Below, in pieces: positions 6,127 to 12,865 of a stretch of DNA of 15,023 nt. How positions within the stretch are numbered: the stretch's first letter is position 1; each line of letters opens with the position of its first letter. Under the pieces are notes generated by a model. It ran no database searches. It was not told where the DNA came from and was given only the letters and a program-made list of their open reading frames with translations. The DNA is from DATDCY01 sp964513745 (GTDB lineage Bacteria > JAUVQV01 > DATDCY01), in NCBI GenBank assembly GCA_964513745.1, contig CAZEOK010000075.1:1-15023 (forward strand). Direction: 5' to 3'. The position numbers and the translations under genes were made by a program.

Positions 6127-7416
6127 ATGAGCGCGCCGCACCTGCACGTGGATACCGTGCTCCTTCACGGTGGTCAGGTACCGGATCCCACGACCGGTTC
6201 TCGGGCTGTTCCGATCTACCAGACAACCAGTTACCAGTTCAGGGACACGGAGCATGCGGCGAATCTCTTCGGATTGAAGGAGTTCGGCAACATCTACACT
6301 CGGCTGATGAACCCGACCACCGACGTGCTCGAAAAGCGGGTTGCCCAGATGGATGGCGGAGTCGGGGCACTGGCGGTCGCGAGCGGGCAGTCGGCGATCA
6401 CCCTTTCGCTGTTGAATATCGCTCAGGCAGGCGACGAGATCGTTTCGGCGGACAACCTCTACGGCGGGACCTACAACCTCTTTCATCACACGTTCCCGCG
6501 GCTGGGCGTGAGCGTGAAGTTTTTCCGCTCCAATGACCTCGAGGCGCTGCGGGCCGCGATCGGACCGAAGACCCGCGCCGTCTACGCAGAGTCGATCGGC
6601 AACCCCAAGCTGGATGTCGCGGACATCGAGGGGCTCGCGCGTGTCGCGCACGCGGGCGGGGTGCCGCTGGTCATCGACAACACCGTCTCGCCGTACCTGC
6701 TGCGCCCGATCGATCACGGCGCGGACATCGTCGTCTACTCGACCACCAAGTTCATCGGCGGCCACGGCACGTCGCTCGGGGGGCTGATTGTCGACTCGGG
6801 GAAATTCGACTGGACGAGCGGCCGCTTTCCGTTGATCGCGGGTCCGGAACCGAGTTACCACGGGCTGGACTTCGTGGAGGCGCTCAAGCCGATGGGGAAT
6901 ATCGCCTACATCATCAAGGCCCGCGTGACCCTCCTGCGCGATCTCGGGCCGGCCATGAGACCATTCAACGCCTGGCTCTTCATCCAGGGGCTGGAGACCC
7001 TCCACCTGCGGATGCCCCGCCACTCGGAAAACGCCCTCGCCGCGGCCACCTGGCTGGAGAAGCACCCGCGGGTCGCCTGGGTCAGCTACCCCGGGCTGCC
7101 CGCAAGCCCGGAGAAGGACCGCGTCGCCCGCTACCTGCAGCGGGGCGCGGGGGCCATTGTCGGCTTCGACATCAAGGGCGGTCTCGAGGCGGGCAGGAAA
7201 TTCATCAACGGGCTCGGCCTTGTCTCGCACCGGGAGAATGTCGGAGACGCCAAGACGCTGGCGATACCCCCGGCGAGCAGCACCCACCAGCAGCTCTCGG
7301 TCGAGGAGCAGCTGGGGACCGGGGGGACCCAGGACTTCATCAGGCTTTCGATCGGCATCGAGCATGTCGGCGACATCCTGGCGGACCTCGGCCAGGCGCT
7401 TGAAAAGTCCGCCTGA
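6127..7416 (+). CDS. metY: O-acetylhomoserine aminocarboxypropyltransferase (sulfhydrylase)
   Basis: The 429-residue Cys/Met-metabolism PLP enzyme contains the PLP lysine Lys208 in YSTTKFIGGHGT, the upstream VIDNTVSPYLL aspartate motif (about 185-195), and the N-terminal IYQTTSYQFRDTEHAANLF and YTRLMNPTTDVLEKRVA typical of the MetY branch. Length (about 425-435) and the long C-terminal SVEEQLGTGGTQDFIRLSIGIEHVGDI segment favour MetY over shorter MetB/MetC. It makes homocysteine from O-acetylhomoserine and sulfide in the cytosol. GGGAGG at 6115-6120 precedes the ATG by 6 bases. First gene of the cluster, with cysK 33 bases downstream; controlled by the promoter and inverted repeat just upstream. 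Confidence 0.93.
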   Translation: MSAPHLHVDTVLLHGGQVPDPTTGSRAVPIYQTTSYQFRDTEHAANLFGLKEFGNIYTRLMNPTTDVLEKRVAQMDGGVGALAVASGQSAITLSLLNIAQAGDEIVSADNLYGGTYNLFHHTFPRLGVSVKFFRSNDLEALRAAIGPKTRAVYAESIGNPKLDVADIEGLARVAHAGGVPLVIDNTVSPYLLRPIDHGADIVVYSTTKFIGGHGTSLGGLIVDSGKFDWTSGRFPLIAGPEPSYHGLDFVEALKPMGNIAYIIKARVTLLRDLGPAMRPFNAWLFIQGLETLHLRMPRHSENALAAATWLEKHPRVAWVSYPGLPASPEKDRVARYLQRGAGAIVGFDIKGGLEAGRKFINGLGLVSHRENVGDAKTLAIPPASSTHQQLSVEEQLGTGGTQDFIRLSIGIEHVGDILADLGQALEKSA

Positions 7417-7449
7417 TTCGACGCGGAAGGCAACGGGAGGACCAGAGAC

Positions 7450-8409
7450 ATGACGCGAATCTTCGAGGATAACTCGCGATCCATCGGCAACACCCCGCTC
7501 GTGCGCCTCAATCGCGTCACCGATGGCGCCGGCGCCACCGTGCTCGGCAAGGTCGAGGGGCGCAACCCCGCTTACTCGGTCAAGTGCCGCATCGGGGCGA
7601 ACATGATCTGGGACGCCGAGGAGCGCGGCCTGCTCACCCCCGGGGTCGAGATCATCGAGCCGACGAGCGGCAACACCGGGATCGCGCTGGCCTATGTCTG
7701 CGCCGCGCGCGGCTACAAGCTCACGCTGACCATGCCGGAGACCTTCAGCATCGAGCGCCGCCGGGTGCTCGCAGCGCTCGGGGCGAGCCTGATCCTGACC
7801 CCCGGCGCGGACGGCATGAAGGGCGCCATCGCCCGCGCCGAGGCGCTTGCAGCCACCGAACCGAAGCGCTGGTTTCTGCCGCAGCAGTTCAAGAACCCGG
7901 CCAATCCGGCGATTCACGAGAAGACCACCGGTCCGGAGATCTGGGACGACACCGGTGGCGCGATCGACGTGCTCGTCGCGGGGGTCGGTACCGGCGGGAC
8001 GATCACCGGCGTCTCGCGCTTCATCAAGAACACCCGGGGCAAGAAAATCGTCTCGGTGGCCGTCGAGCCGAAGGAAAGCCCGGTGATCTCGCAGAAGCTG
8101 GCCGGAGAGCCGTCCAAGCCCGGGCCGCACAAGATCCAGGGCATCGGCGCGGGCTTCATCCCGGAGACGCTTGACCTGTCGGTCGTAGATCGCGTCGAGC
8201 AGGTGGATAGCGTCGAGGCCGTCGAATTCGCGCGCCGCCTGGCACGCGAGGAGGGGCTGCTCGTGGGCATTTCGTGCGGCGCCGCCGCGGCCGTCGCGGT
8301 GCGTCTGGCCAAGCAGCCAGAATTCGCCGGCAAGACGATTGTCGTGATCCTGCCCGACCTCGCCGAGCGCTATCTTTCGACGGCGCTTTTCGAGGGAATC
8401 GGCGTTTAG
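7450..8409 (+). CDS. cysK: O-acetylserine sulfhydrylase (cysteine synthase A)
   Basis: The 319-residue product follows CysK closely: SIGNTPLVRLNR at the start, PLP lysine Lys45 in NPAYSVKCRIGANMIWDAE, substrate loop TSGNT (72-76), the phosphate-binding GVGTGGTITG, HKIQGIGAGFIP, and GISCGAAAAV near the end. It condenses O-acetylserine with sulfide to give cysteine. GGGAGG (7435-7440) lies 9 bases before ATG. The C-terminus ends shortly after the conserved ERYLSTALF, a little shorter than in E. coli. It lies between metY and a receiver-like gene, with cysE further downstream supplying its substrate. Confidence 0.96.
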   Translation: MTRIFEDNSRSIGNTPLVRLNRVTDGAGATVLGKVEGRNPAYSVKCRIGANMIWDAEERGLLTPGVEIIEPTSGNTGIALAYVCAARGYKLTLTMPETFSIERRRVLAALGASLILTPGADGMKGAIARAEALAATEPKRWFLPQQFKNPANPAIHEKTTGPEIWDDTGGAIDVLVAGVGTGGTITGVSRFIKNTRGKKIVSVAVEPKESPVISQKLAGEPSKPGPHKIQGIGAGFIPETLDLSVVDRVEQVDSVEAVEFARRLAREEGLLVGISCGAAAAVAVRLAKQPEFAGKTIVVILPDLAERYLSTALFEGIGV

Positions 8410-8445
8410 GAAGGGACCGCCCGACACCGGTCGGCGAGAGTTCCC

Positions 8446-8919
8446 GTGAAGCGGATTCGTGCCGTCAGCCGTGCCCCAGGATGGTTCACCCCTGCCTCGG
8501 GACCGACCTCGACCAGGGCGCAACGCGCGCGGCGTCGCGGTCGGGGGCTGCCGTCGGCGCGGGTGCTGATGTTCTCGCGCCGCCCCCCGGGACCGGATCT
8601 GGCGTCCGCAATCGACACGTTGGGTTTCCAGGTCGAGTGGACCGACAGCGGCGCCGGCGCGATCTGCGAGGCTGCCGCGGGCGACCTCGCCCTGTGCGTT
8701 CTCGGCGTCGGCCGGCAGAGCGTGGACGACCTGGACTACCTGCCGTGCCTCAATCAGGTCGACCCCCTGCTTCCCGTGATCGTCGTCAACGATCGCGACT
8801 CGCTTCAGACGCAACGCAAGGTCAGGATCCACCGCGTCTTCTACTATCTGGTCGAGCCGCTGGACCGCGACGAGGTGATGGCGGTCATCGACGCCGCCGC
8901 GCGGGAGCGGGTGAAGTGA
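8446..8919 (+). CDS. Degenerate response-regulator receiver-like protein, 157 aa
   Basis: Residues about 37-150 have the alternating strand/helix pattern of a CheY-like receiver (ARVLMFSRR, LGFQVEWTDSG, DLALCVLGV, LPVIVVNDRDS, VFYYLVEPLDRDEVMAVID), but the key residues are gone: the acidic pair is Ser44-Arg45, the phospho-acceptor position is about Val85, the Thr/Ser position is Asn115 and the conserved Lys is Glu137 in VEP. It therefore cannot be phosphorylated in the normal way and would act, if at all, as a protein-interaction module. The first 36 residues are basic and low in structure; GTG 8446 with weak GAGAG upstream is the best start, though a later start near residue 37 is possible. 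It is 36 bases after cysK and probably co-transcribed. No specific function recognised. Confidence 0.65.
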   Translation: MKRIRAVSRAPGWFTPASGPTSTRAQRARRRGRGLPSARVLMFSRRPPGPDLASAIDTLGFQVEWTDSGAGAICEAAAGDLALCVLGVGRQSVDDLDYLPCLNQVDPLLPVIVVNDRDSLQTQRKVRIHRVFYYLVEPLDRDEVMAVIDAAARERVK

Positions 8920-9014
8920 GCGGCTTTGACAAAGCTTCCCGGAGGCGATCCCGGGCAGCCCCGGGGGTGACGCTCGCCCGAATGCGAAATGCGATCCTGC
9001 AGACCGCTGGATCG

Positions 9015-9049
9015 TTGAGTCGTACCCGTGAACCGGTTTCTCGACTCAA
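9015..9049. promoter_or_regulatory. Hairpin-forming inverted repeat upstream of cysE
   Basis: Perfect arms TTGAGTCG (9015-9022) and CGACTCAA (9042-9049) enclose 19 bases, which can pair further (ACC with GGT). It lies in the 196-base spacer between the receiver-like gene and cysE. A second, shorter GC stem is at about 8949-8965 (CCCGGG repeated). Neither has a U-tract. It may be an operator, an RNA processing site or an attenuator-like hairpin; nothing else was recognised in this spacer. Confidence 0.5.
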
Positions 9050-9115
9050 GGCCGCTTTCATCCGCGGCCCGGCGGGAGTACTATCTGCCGAGGCACGGGA
9101 CAGGAGTTCCTGGAC

Positions 9116-10111
9116 ATGACTGGGAATCCGCAGGGCGAAGAGGGGCATCTCCCCCACATCCCGGCGTGCGGCGGTCTCGATCACGCAACCGGCGAGGCCC
9201 GGCCCTGCGTCCGCTGCGAAGAACCGGCCGCGATGCTTCTCGATTCGTATCGGCGGGTCGGCAGCATCAACCATCTCGAGGGAAAGAACCTCCCCTCGAA
9301 GCGCGCGGTTGGCCTCATCGCGCGCGACTTGCTGCGCCTGCTCTTCCCGGGTTTCTTCGACGAGCGACTGCCCCACGCCGATGAACTCGGGGAGCAGGTC
9401 GCCGTCCTGTTGCACTCGGTCTGCCAGCGCCTGCGCGGGGAGATAACGAAAAGCATGCGCTGCTCGCCCACCTGCCCGGCGCTCCCGGAGGTGCCCAGCA
9501 TCGCGGGTGTCATCACGGCTGAATTCCTGCGGGCGCTCCCCGAGGTGCGCGAGGTGCTCCAGACAGACGTCGAGGCCGCGTACCAGGGCGACCCGGCCTC
9601 CGTCGCGACCGACGAGGTCATTCTGGCCTACCCGTTTGTCGAAGCGGTCGCGATCCAGCGCCTGGCCCACATCCTTTACACCAAGGGCGTTCCGCTGGTC
9701 CCGCGGATCATGACCGAATACGCGCATTCGCGCACCGGCATCGACATCCACCCGGGAGCCGAGATCGGCTCACACTTCTATATCGACCACGGCACGGGAA
9801 CGGTCATCGGCGAAACCTCGCGGATCGGCAACCACGTCAAGATCTACCAGAGCGTCGGGCTGATCGCGCGCTCGCTGTCGGGGGGGCGGCTGCTGCACGG
9901 CAAGCGCCGCCACCCGACGCTCGAAGACCGCGTGACGGTGTACGCGGGCGCCACCATCATGGGTGGCGACACGGTCGTCGGCGCGGGCAGCACGATCGGG
10001 GCGAGTGTCTTCCTGAACCGGAGCGTCCCCGCCAACTCGCTGGTCATCAACGAGGAGGCGCGGATCATCGTCCTTCAGAAACGCTCGGATCTGGCGGACT
10101 ATCAGATCTGA
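9116..10111 (+). CDS. cysE: Serine O-acetyltransferase (EpsC/CysE type)
   Basis: The 331-residue protein has a helical N-terminal half and a C-terminal left-handed beta helix of hexapeptide repeats: TGIDIHPGAEIGSHFYIDHGTGTVIGET (discussed as TGIDIHPGA then FYIDHGTGTVIGET), followed by IGNHVKIYQSVGL and VYAGATIMGGDTVVGAGSTIGA. The His/Asp pair in these motifs is catalytic in CysE. It makes O-acetylserine from serine and acetyl-CoA for CysK. The C-terminus is DYQI; a terminal isoleucine is what CysE inserts into the CysK active site to form the cysteine synthase complex. The first 35 residues are an unusual Cys-containing extension (Cys18, Cys31, Cys34). AGGAG (9102-9106), 9 bases before ATG, supports this start; Met40 is an alternative. 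The stop directly abuts the stop of the opposite histidine kinase. Confidence 0.93.
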   Translation: MTGNPQGEEGHLPHIPACGGLDHATGEARPCVRCEEPAAMLLDSYRRVGSINHLEGKNLPSKRAVGLIARDLLRLLFPGFFDERLPHADELGEQVAVLLHSVCQRLRGEITKSMRCSPTCPALPEVPSIAGVITAEFLRALPEVREVLQTDVEAAYQGDPASVATDEVILAYPFVEAVAIQRLAHILYTKGVPLVPRIMTEYAHSRTGIDIHPGAEIGSHFYIDHGTGTVIGETSRIGNHVKIYQSVGLIARSLSGGRLLHGKRRHPTLEDRVTVYAGATIMGGDTVVGAGSTIGASVFLNRSVPANSLVINEEARIIVLQKRSDLADYQI

Positions 10112-10112
10112 T
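10101..10112. other. 12-base perfect palindrome at abutting convergent stop codons
   Basis: ATCAGATCTGAT reads identically on both strands and spans the last cysE codons and the first base of the opposite stop. The cysE stop (10109-10111) and the histidine kinase stop (10114-10112) touch without any spacer, so no intrinsic terminator fits between these convergent genes. Confidence 0.6.
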
Positions 10113-12796
10113 CAGGCATCGCCCTTGCGGGCCGTCAGCGCGATCTGCAGCTTCTCCTCGAGCGCCTGCATGCGGTACGGCTTCTGGATGAATCCGGCGA
10201 GGCCCTTGCCGGTGAAGCGGTTCACCGCGTCCAGTTCGTTGAAGCCGCTGGAGAGGATCACCGGCACGTTCTCGTCGATGCGATGCATTTCGCGGAAGGC
10301 CTCCTCGCCGCCCATGCGCGGCATCGTCATGTCGAGGATGACGCTGGTGATGCGGCCGGCATGCGAACGAAAAACGTCGATCCCGTCCGCGCCGTCCACC
10401 GCGGTCAGCACGGTGTAGCCGCACGCCTCGAGCATCGCGCGGGTGGTCTCGCGCACGGTTTCCTCGTCGTCCACGACCAGGATCGTTCCGCGATTGCGGG
10501 GGGCGGGCTCGACAGCTGCCGCGGGGGCCGGCTGGTCGCTGGCGGGCATCTCCGCGGGGCCGCTGAGCGCCGGGATCAGCACCTTGAACATGCTGCCCTG
10601 ACCAGGCTCGCTGTAGACCTTGATTGCGCCGCGGTGCCCGCGGACGATCCCGAGAACGGCTGCCAGGCCCAGCCCGCGGCCGGTGTGCTTGGTGGTGAAG
10701 AAGGGGTCGAAGATCTTCGCTTGCGTCGCGTTGTCCATGCCGGCGCCGGTGTCCGAGACCTCGAGATAGACGTAGCGGCCGGCGGCCGGCGCGGCGCTGA
10801 GCGGAAGCGACTCGAGATAGAGGTCGTCCGCGTCAGTGACGCCGGTCGTCACCGTGATGACGCCCTCCTTGTCGCCGAGGGCGTCGGAGGCGTTGGTGAT
10901 CAGGTTCATCACGACCTGCCGGATTTGCGTCGCGTCCGCCTCGACCGCCGGGAGATCCGCTGCCAGGCGGTAGCGGACCGTCGCTCGTTTGGAAACGACG
11001 GTCGCCAGCAGGTGTCCGATCTCCTCGACGATCCGGGAGAGGTTGATCGGCTCGACGATGAAGCGCCCTTTCCCGGAGTAGGCGAGCATCTGGTTCGTCA
11101 GGTCGGCCGCCCGCTGCGCCGCTTTGTCGACGGACTTCAGGAAGGGGCGCACCGGGGACTCCGGCGTCGTTTTGGCAAGGGCGAGATCCGTGTTCCCGAG
11201 GATGCCCATCAGCAGGTTGTTGAAGTCGTGCGCGATACCGCCCGCCAGGATGCCGAGGCTCTCCATCTTCTGCGCCTGCAGGACACGCTCCTCGAGCCGC
11301 TTGCGCTCGGCTTCGGCGATCTTCGCCTCGGTCGTGTTCTCCACCAGCTCGATGAAGCCCCGCGCCGTGCCGTCCGGACCGAGAACCGGGAAAGCCTGGA
11401 TCCGGACCGAGAGCGTGTTGCCGTCGGGGCGGAGCGCGGTCTTCTCGACGAAGGCCTTCCTGCCGGTCGACAGAGCAACCGCCCCCGGGCACTGCGGACA
11501 TATCGTGTCGCGACCGTGGATCGCCTCGAAGCAGTACCGGCCCACGATGTCCTCGCCCGCCAACTTGAGAAGACGGGCGTGCGCGGCGTTCGCCATGAGG
11601 ATCCGGTACTGCGTGTCAACGAGCGTGATTCCGTGATCGATGTTCTGGACCAGCGTCCGGTAGCGCTCCTCGCTCTCCCGGACGGCCTCCTCGGCCTGCC
11701 GTCGTTTGGTGACGTCCCTGACCACTTCGATCCCACCCGTGACCCCGCCGTCCGCATCCCGGAGGAGGGCGGTCGAGACTTCGACGTCGACATTGCCGGC
11801 GGCGGTCTGCAGGCTTTGCCCCTCCGTGAGCTTGGCGCCCTCCTTGAAGGTGTGAGCCAGCGAACATTTCCCGAGTCCCCCCGCGCGCATCCGTTCGCAG
11901 GGCTCCCCGACGTGGTTCCCGAAGAGAGCCTGATGCGCGGGATTCTGGTAGAGCACCCGGTGGTCGAGATTCTCGATCCCGATGCCCTCGCCGATGGCAT
12001 CGAGGATGCCATCGCTCCTGGCCTGCTCGTCGCGCACCCTGCGGAGAAGTTCGCCCCAATAGGCCCAGATGAAAAGCGGGATGGACCAGATGCCGAGGTT
12101 GTGCCGGATGGGGCCGAACATGGTGCGATACTCGCTGTCGCCGAGAGAGAGGTTGATCATCATCAGAAACTCGTCGAGGAAGAGAAACAGAAATCCCGCG
12201 TAGACCGGGGGCGGTATGGCCCGTCCCGCGCGGCCGGCGTGCGCCAGTCGCACGATGATCAGGCCGACGAACAGGGAGCCGGCGAGGCGATAGGCGAAGT
12301 CGCCCCAGAAGAGGCCGAAATGCGCGCCGCCCGAGAGCATCTCGGGGTGGCGATCGAGAAAGCGGATCCACAGCGGCGCTGTAAGGAAGTAGAGGCCGAC
12401 GAACACTCCCAGCCCTGCGCGGAGATAGGTCCGCCCCGCGGTTTTCCCGGGGAGATAGTACCTCAGGTAGGCGAATCCCAGCACGATCCGGCTGCAGTCG
12501 GTGAGCGTGTGCTCCAGGGGGGGAAAAACGCGGTACGAGAAAAGGGTCGGGAACCAGCCGCGCCAGGCGCCATATTCGAGCAGGAACATGGCCGCCTCCC
12601 GGGCGCCGCCGATCACGGCGGCCAGGGCGATGTAGAAATCGCGTCGCTCCCTCAATCGCCGATACTGCTGGAGCGAGACCATTCCCAGTCCGACCCAGAA
12701 GAACAGGGCGAGGAGAAAGCGCACGGCGTTGTTGCCGGGATCGCCCCCGCCGCCGGCGCCGAACTGGTCGAGGACGAGCAAGAGTTCCCGCCACAT
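10112..12796 (-). CDS. Membrane-bound hybrid histidine kinase (7TM-like, two PAS, HisKA, HATPase, receiver), 894 aa
   Basis: An N-terminal integral-membrane region of about seven hydrophobic helices (about 25-250) is followed by two PAS domains (about 262-365 and 378-490), a dimerisation/phospho-acceptor helix with His523 in GGIAHDFNN, a catalytic ATPase domain (VMNLITNASDAL N-box, DTGAGM, GRGLGLAAVLGIV) and a C-terminal receiver (772-890) with Asp776/Asp777, phospho-acceptor Asp822 in VILDMTMP and Lys in QKPY. All phosphorelay residues are present. PAS1 has Cys300 and Cys311; PAS2 has Cys422, Cys433 and Cys436 (ICPQCPG), a pattern that suggests a metal or redox site. No dedicated output regulator lies next to it, so the partner is unknown. 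ATG 12796 has no Shine-Dalgarno sequence but a strong promoter 8 bases upstream. Confidence 0.92.
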   Translation of the reverse strand: MWRELLLVLDQFGAGGGGDPGNNAVRFLLALFFWVGLGMVSLQQYRRLRERRDFYIALAAVIGGAREAAMFLLEYGAWRGWFPTLFSYRVFPPLEHTLTDCSRIVLGFAYLRYYLPGKTAGRTYLRAGLGVFVGLYFLTAPLWIRFLDRHPEMLSGGAHFGLFWGDFAYRLAGSLFVGLIIVRLAHAGRAGRAIPPPVYAGFLFLFLDEFLMMINLSLGDSEYRTMFGPIRHNLGIWSIPLFIWAYWGELLRRVRDEQARSDGILDAIGEGIGIENLDHRVLYQNPAHQALFGNHVGEPCERMRAGGLGKCSLAHTFKEGAKLTEGQSLQTAAGNVDVEVSTALLRDADGGVTGGIEVVRDVTKRRQAEEAVRESEERYRTLVQNIDHGITLVDTQYRILMANAAHARLLKLAGEDIVGRYCFEAIHGRDTICPQCPGAVALSTGRKAFVEKTALRPDGNTLSVRIQAFPVLGPDGTARGFIELVENTTEAKIAEAERKRLEERVLQAQKMESLGILAGGIAHDFNNLLMGILGNTDLALAKTTPESPVRPFLKSVDKAAQRAADLTNQMLAYSGKGRFIVEPINLSRIVEEIGHLLATVVSKRATVRYRLAADLPAVEADATQIRQVVMNLITNASDALGDKEGVITVTTGVTDADDLYLESLPLSAAPAAGRYVYLEVSDTGAGMDNATQAKIFDPFFTTKHTGRGLGLAAVLGIVRGHRGAIKVYSEPGQGSMFKVLIPALSGPAEMPASDQPAPAAAVEPAPRNRGTILVVDDEETVRETTRAMLEACGYTVLTAVDGADGIDVFRSHAGRITSVILDMTMPRMGGEEAFREMHRIDENVPVILSSGFNELDAVNRFTGKGLAGFIQKPYRMQALEEKLQIALTARKGDA

Positions 12797-12804
12797 GGCA
12801 GGAG

Positions 12805-12833
12805 TATCTACCCCGTATCGGGAAGGCTGTCAA
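12805..12833 (-). promoter_or_regulatory. Sigma70-type promoter of the histidine kinase gene
   Basis: On the minus strand a perfect TTGACA (12833-12828), a 17-base spacer and TAGATA (12810-12805) lie in the 69-base gap after rsmB. The -10 ends 8 bases before ATG 12796, placing the predicted transcription start at or within a base or two of the start codon, hence a leaderless mRNA. Confidence 0.7.
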
Positions 12834-12865
12834 ACGGTGAGAAGCCGGGAAAACGCCGCTTGCGA

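Noticed and set aside
6112..8832. A 906-codon open frame on the minus strand opposite metY, cysK and the receiver-like gene
   Set aside because: It is rich in Arg, Asp and Ala without domain motifs and lies opposite three well-identified genes; long antisense frames are expected at high GC.
8926..8931. TTGACA just after the receiver-like gene, possible cysE promoter
   Set aside because: No -10-like hexamer at 15-19 bases; the downstream sequence is GC-rich.
9015..9049. Possible tRNA-like or intrinsic terminator hairpin
   Set aside because: No TPsiC or anticodon features and no T-tract; listed only as a hairpin.
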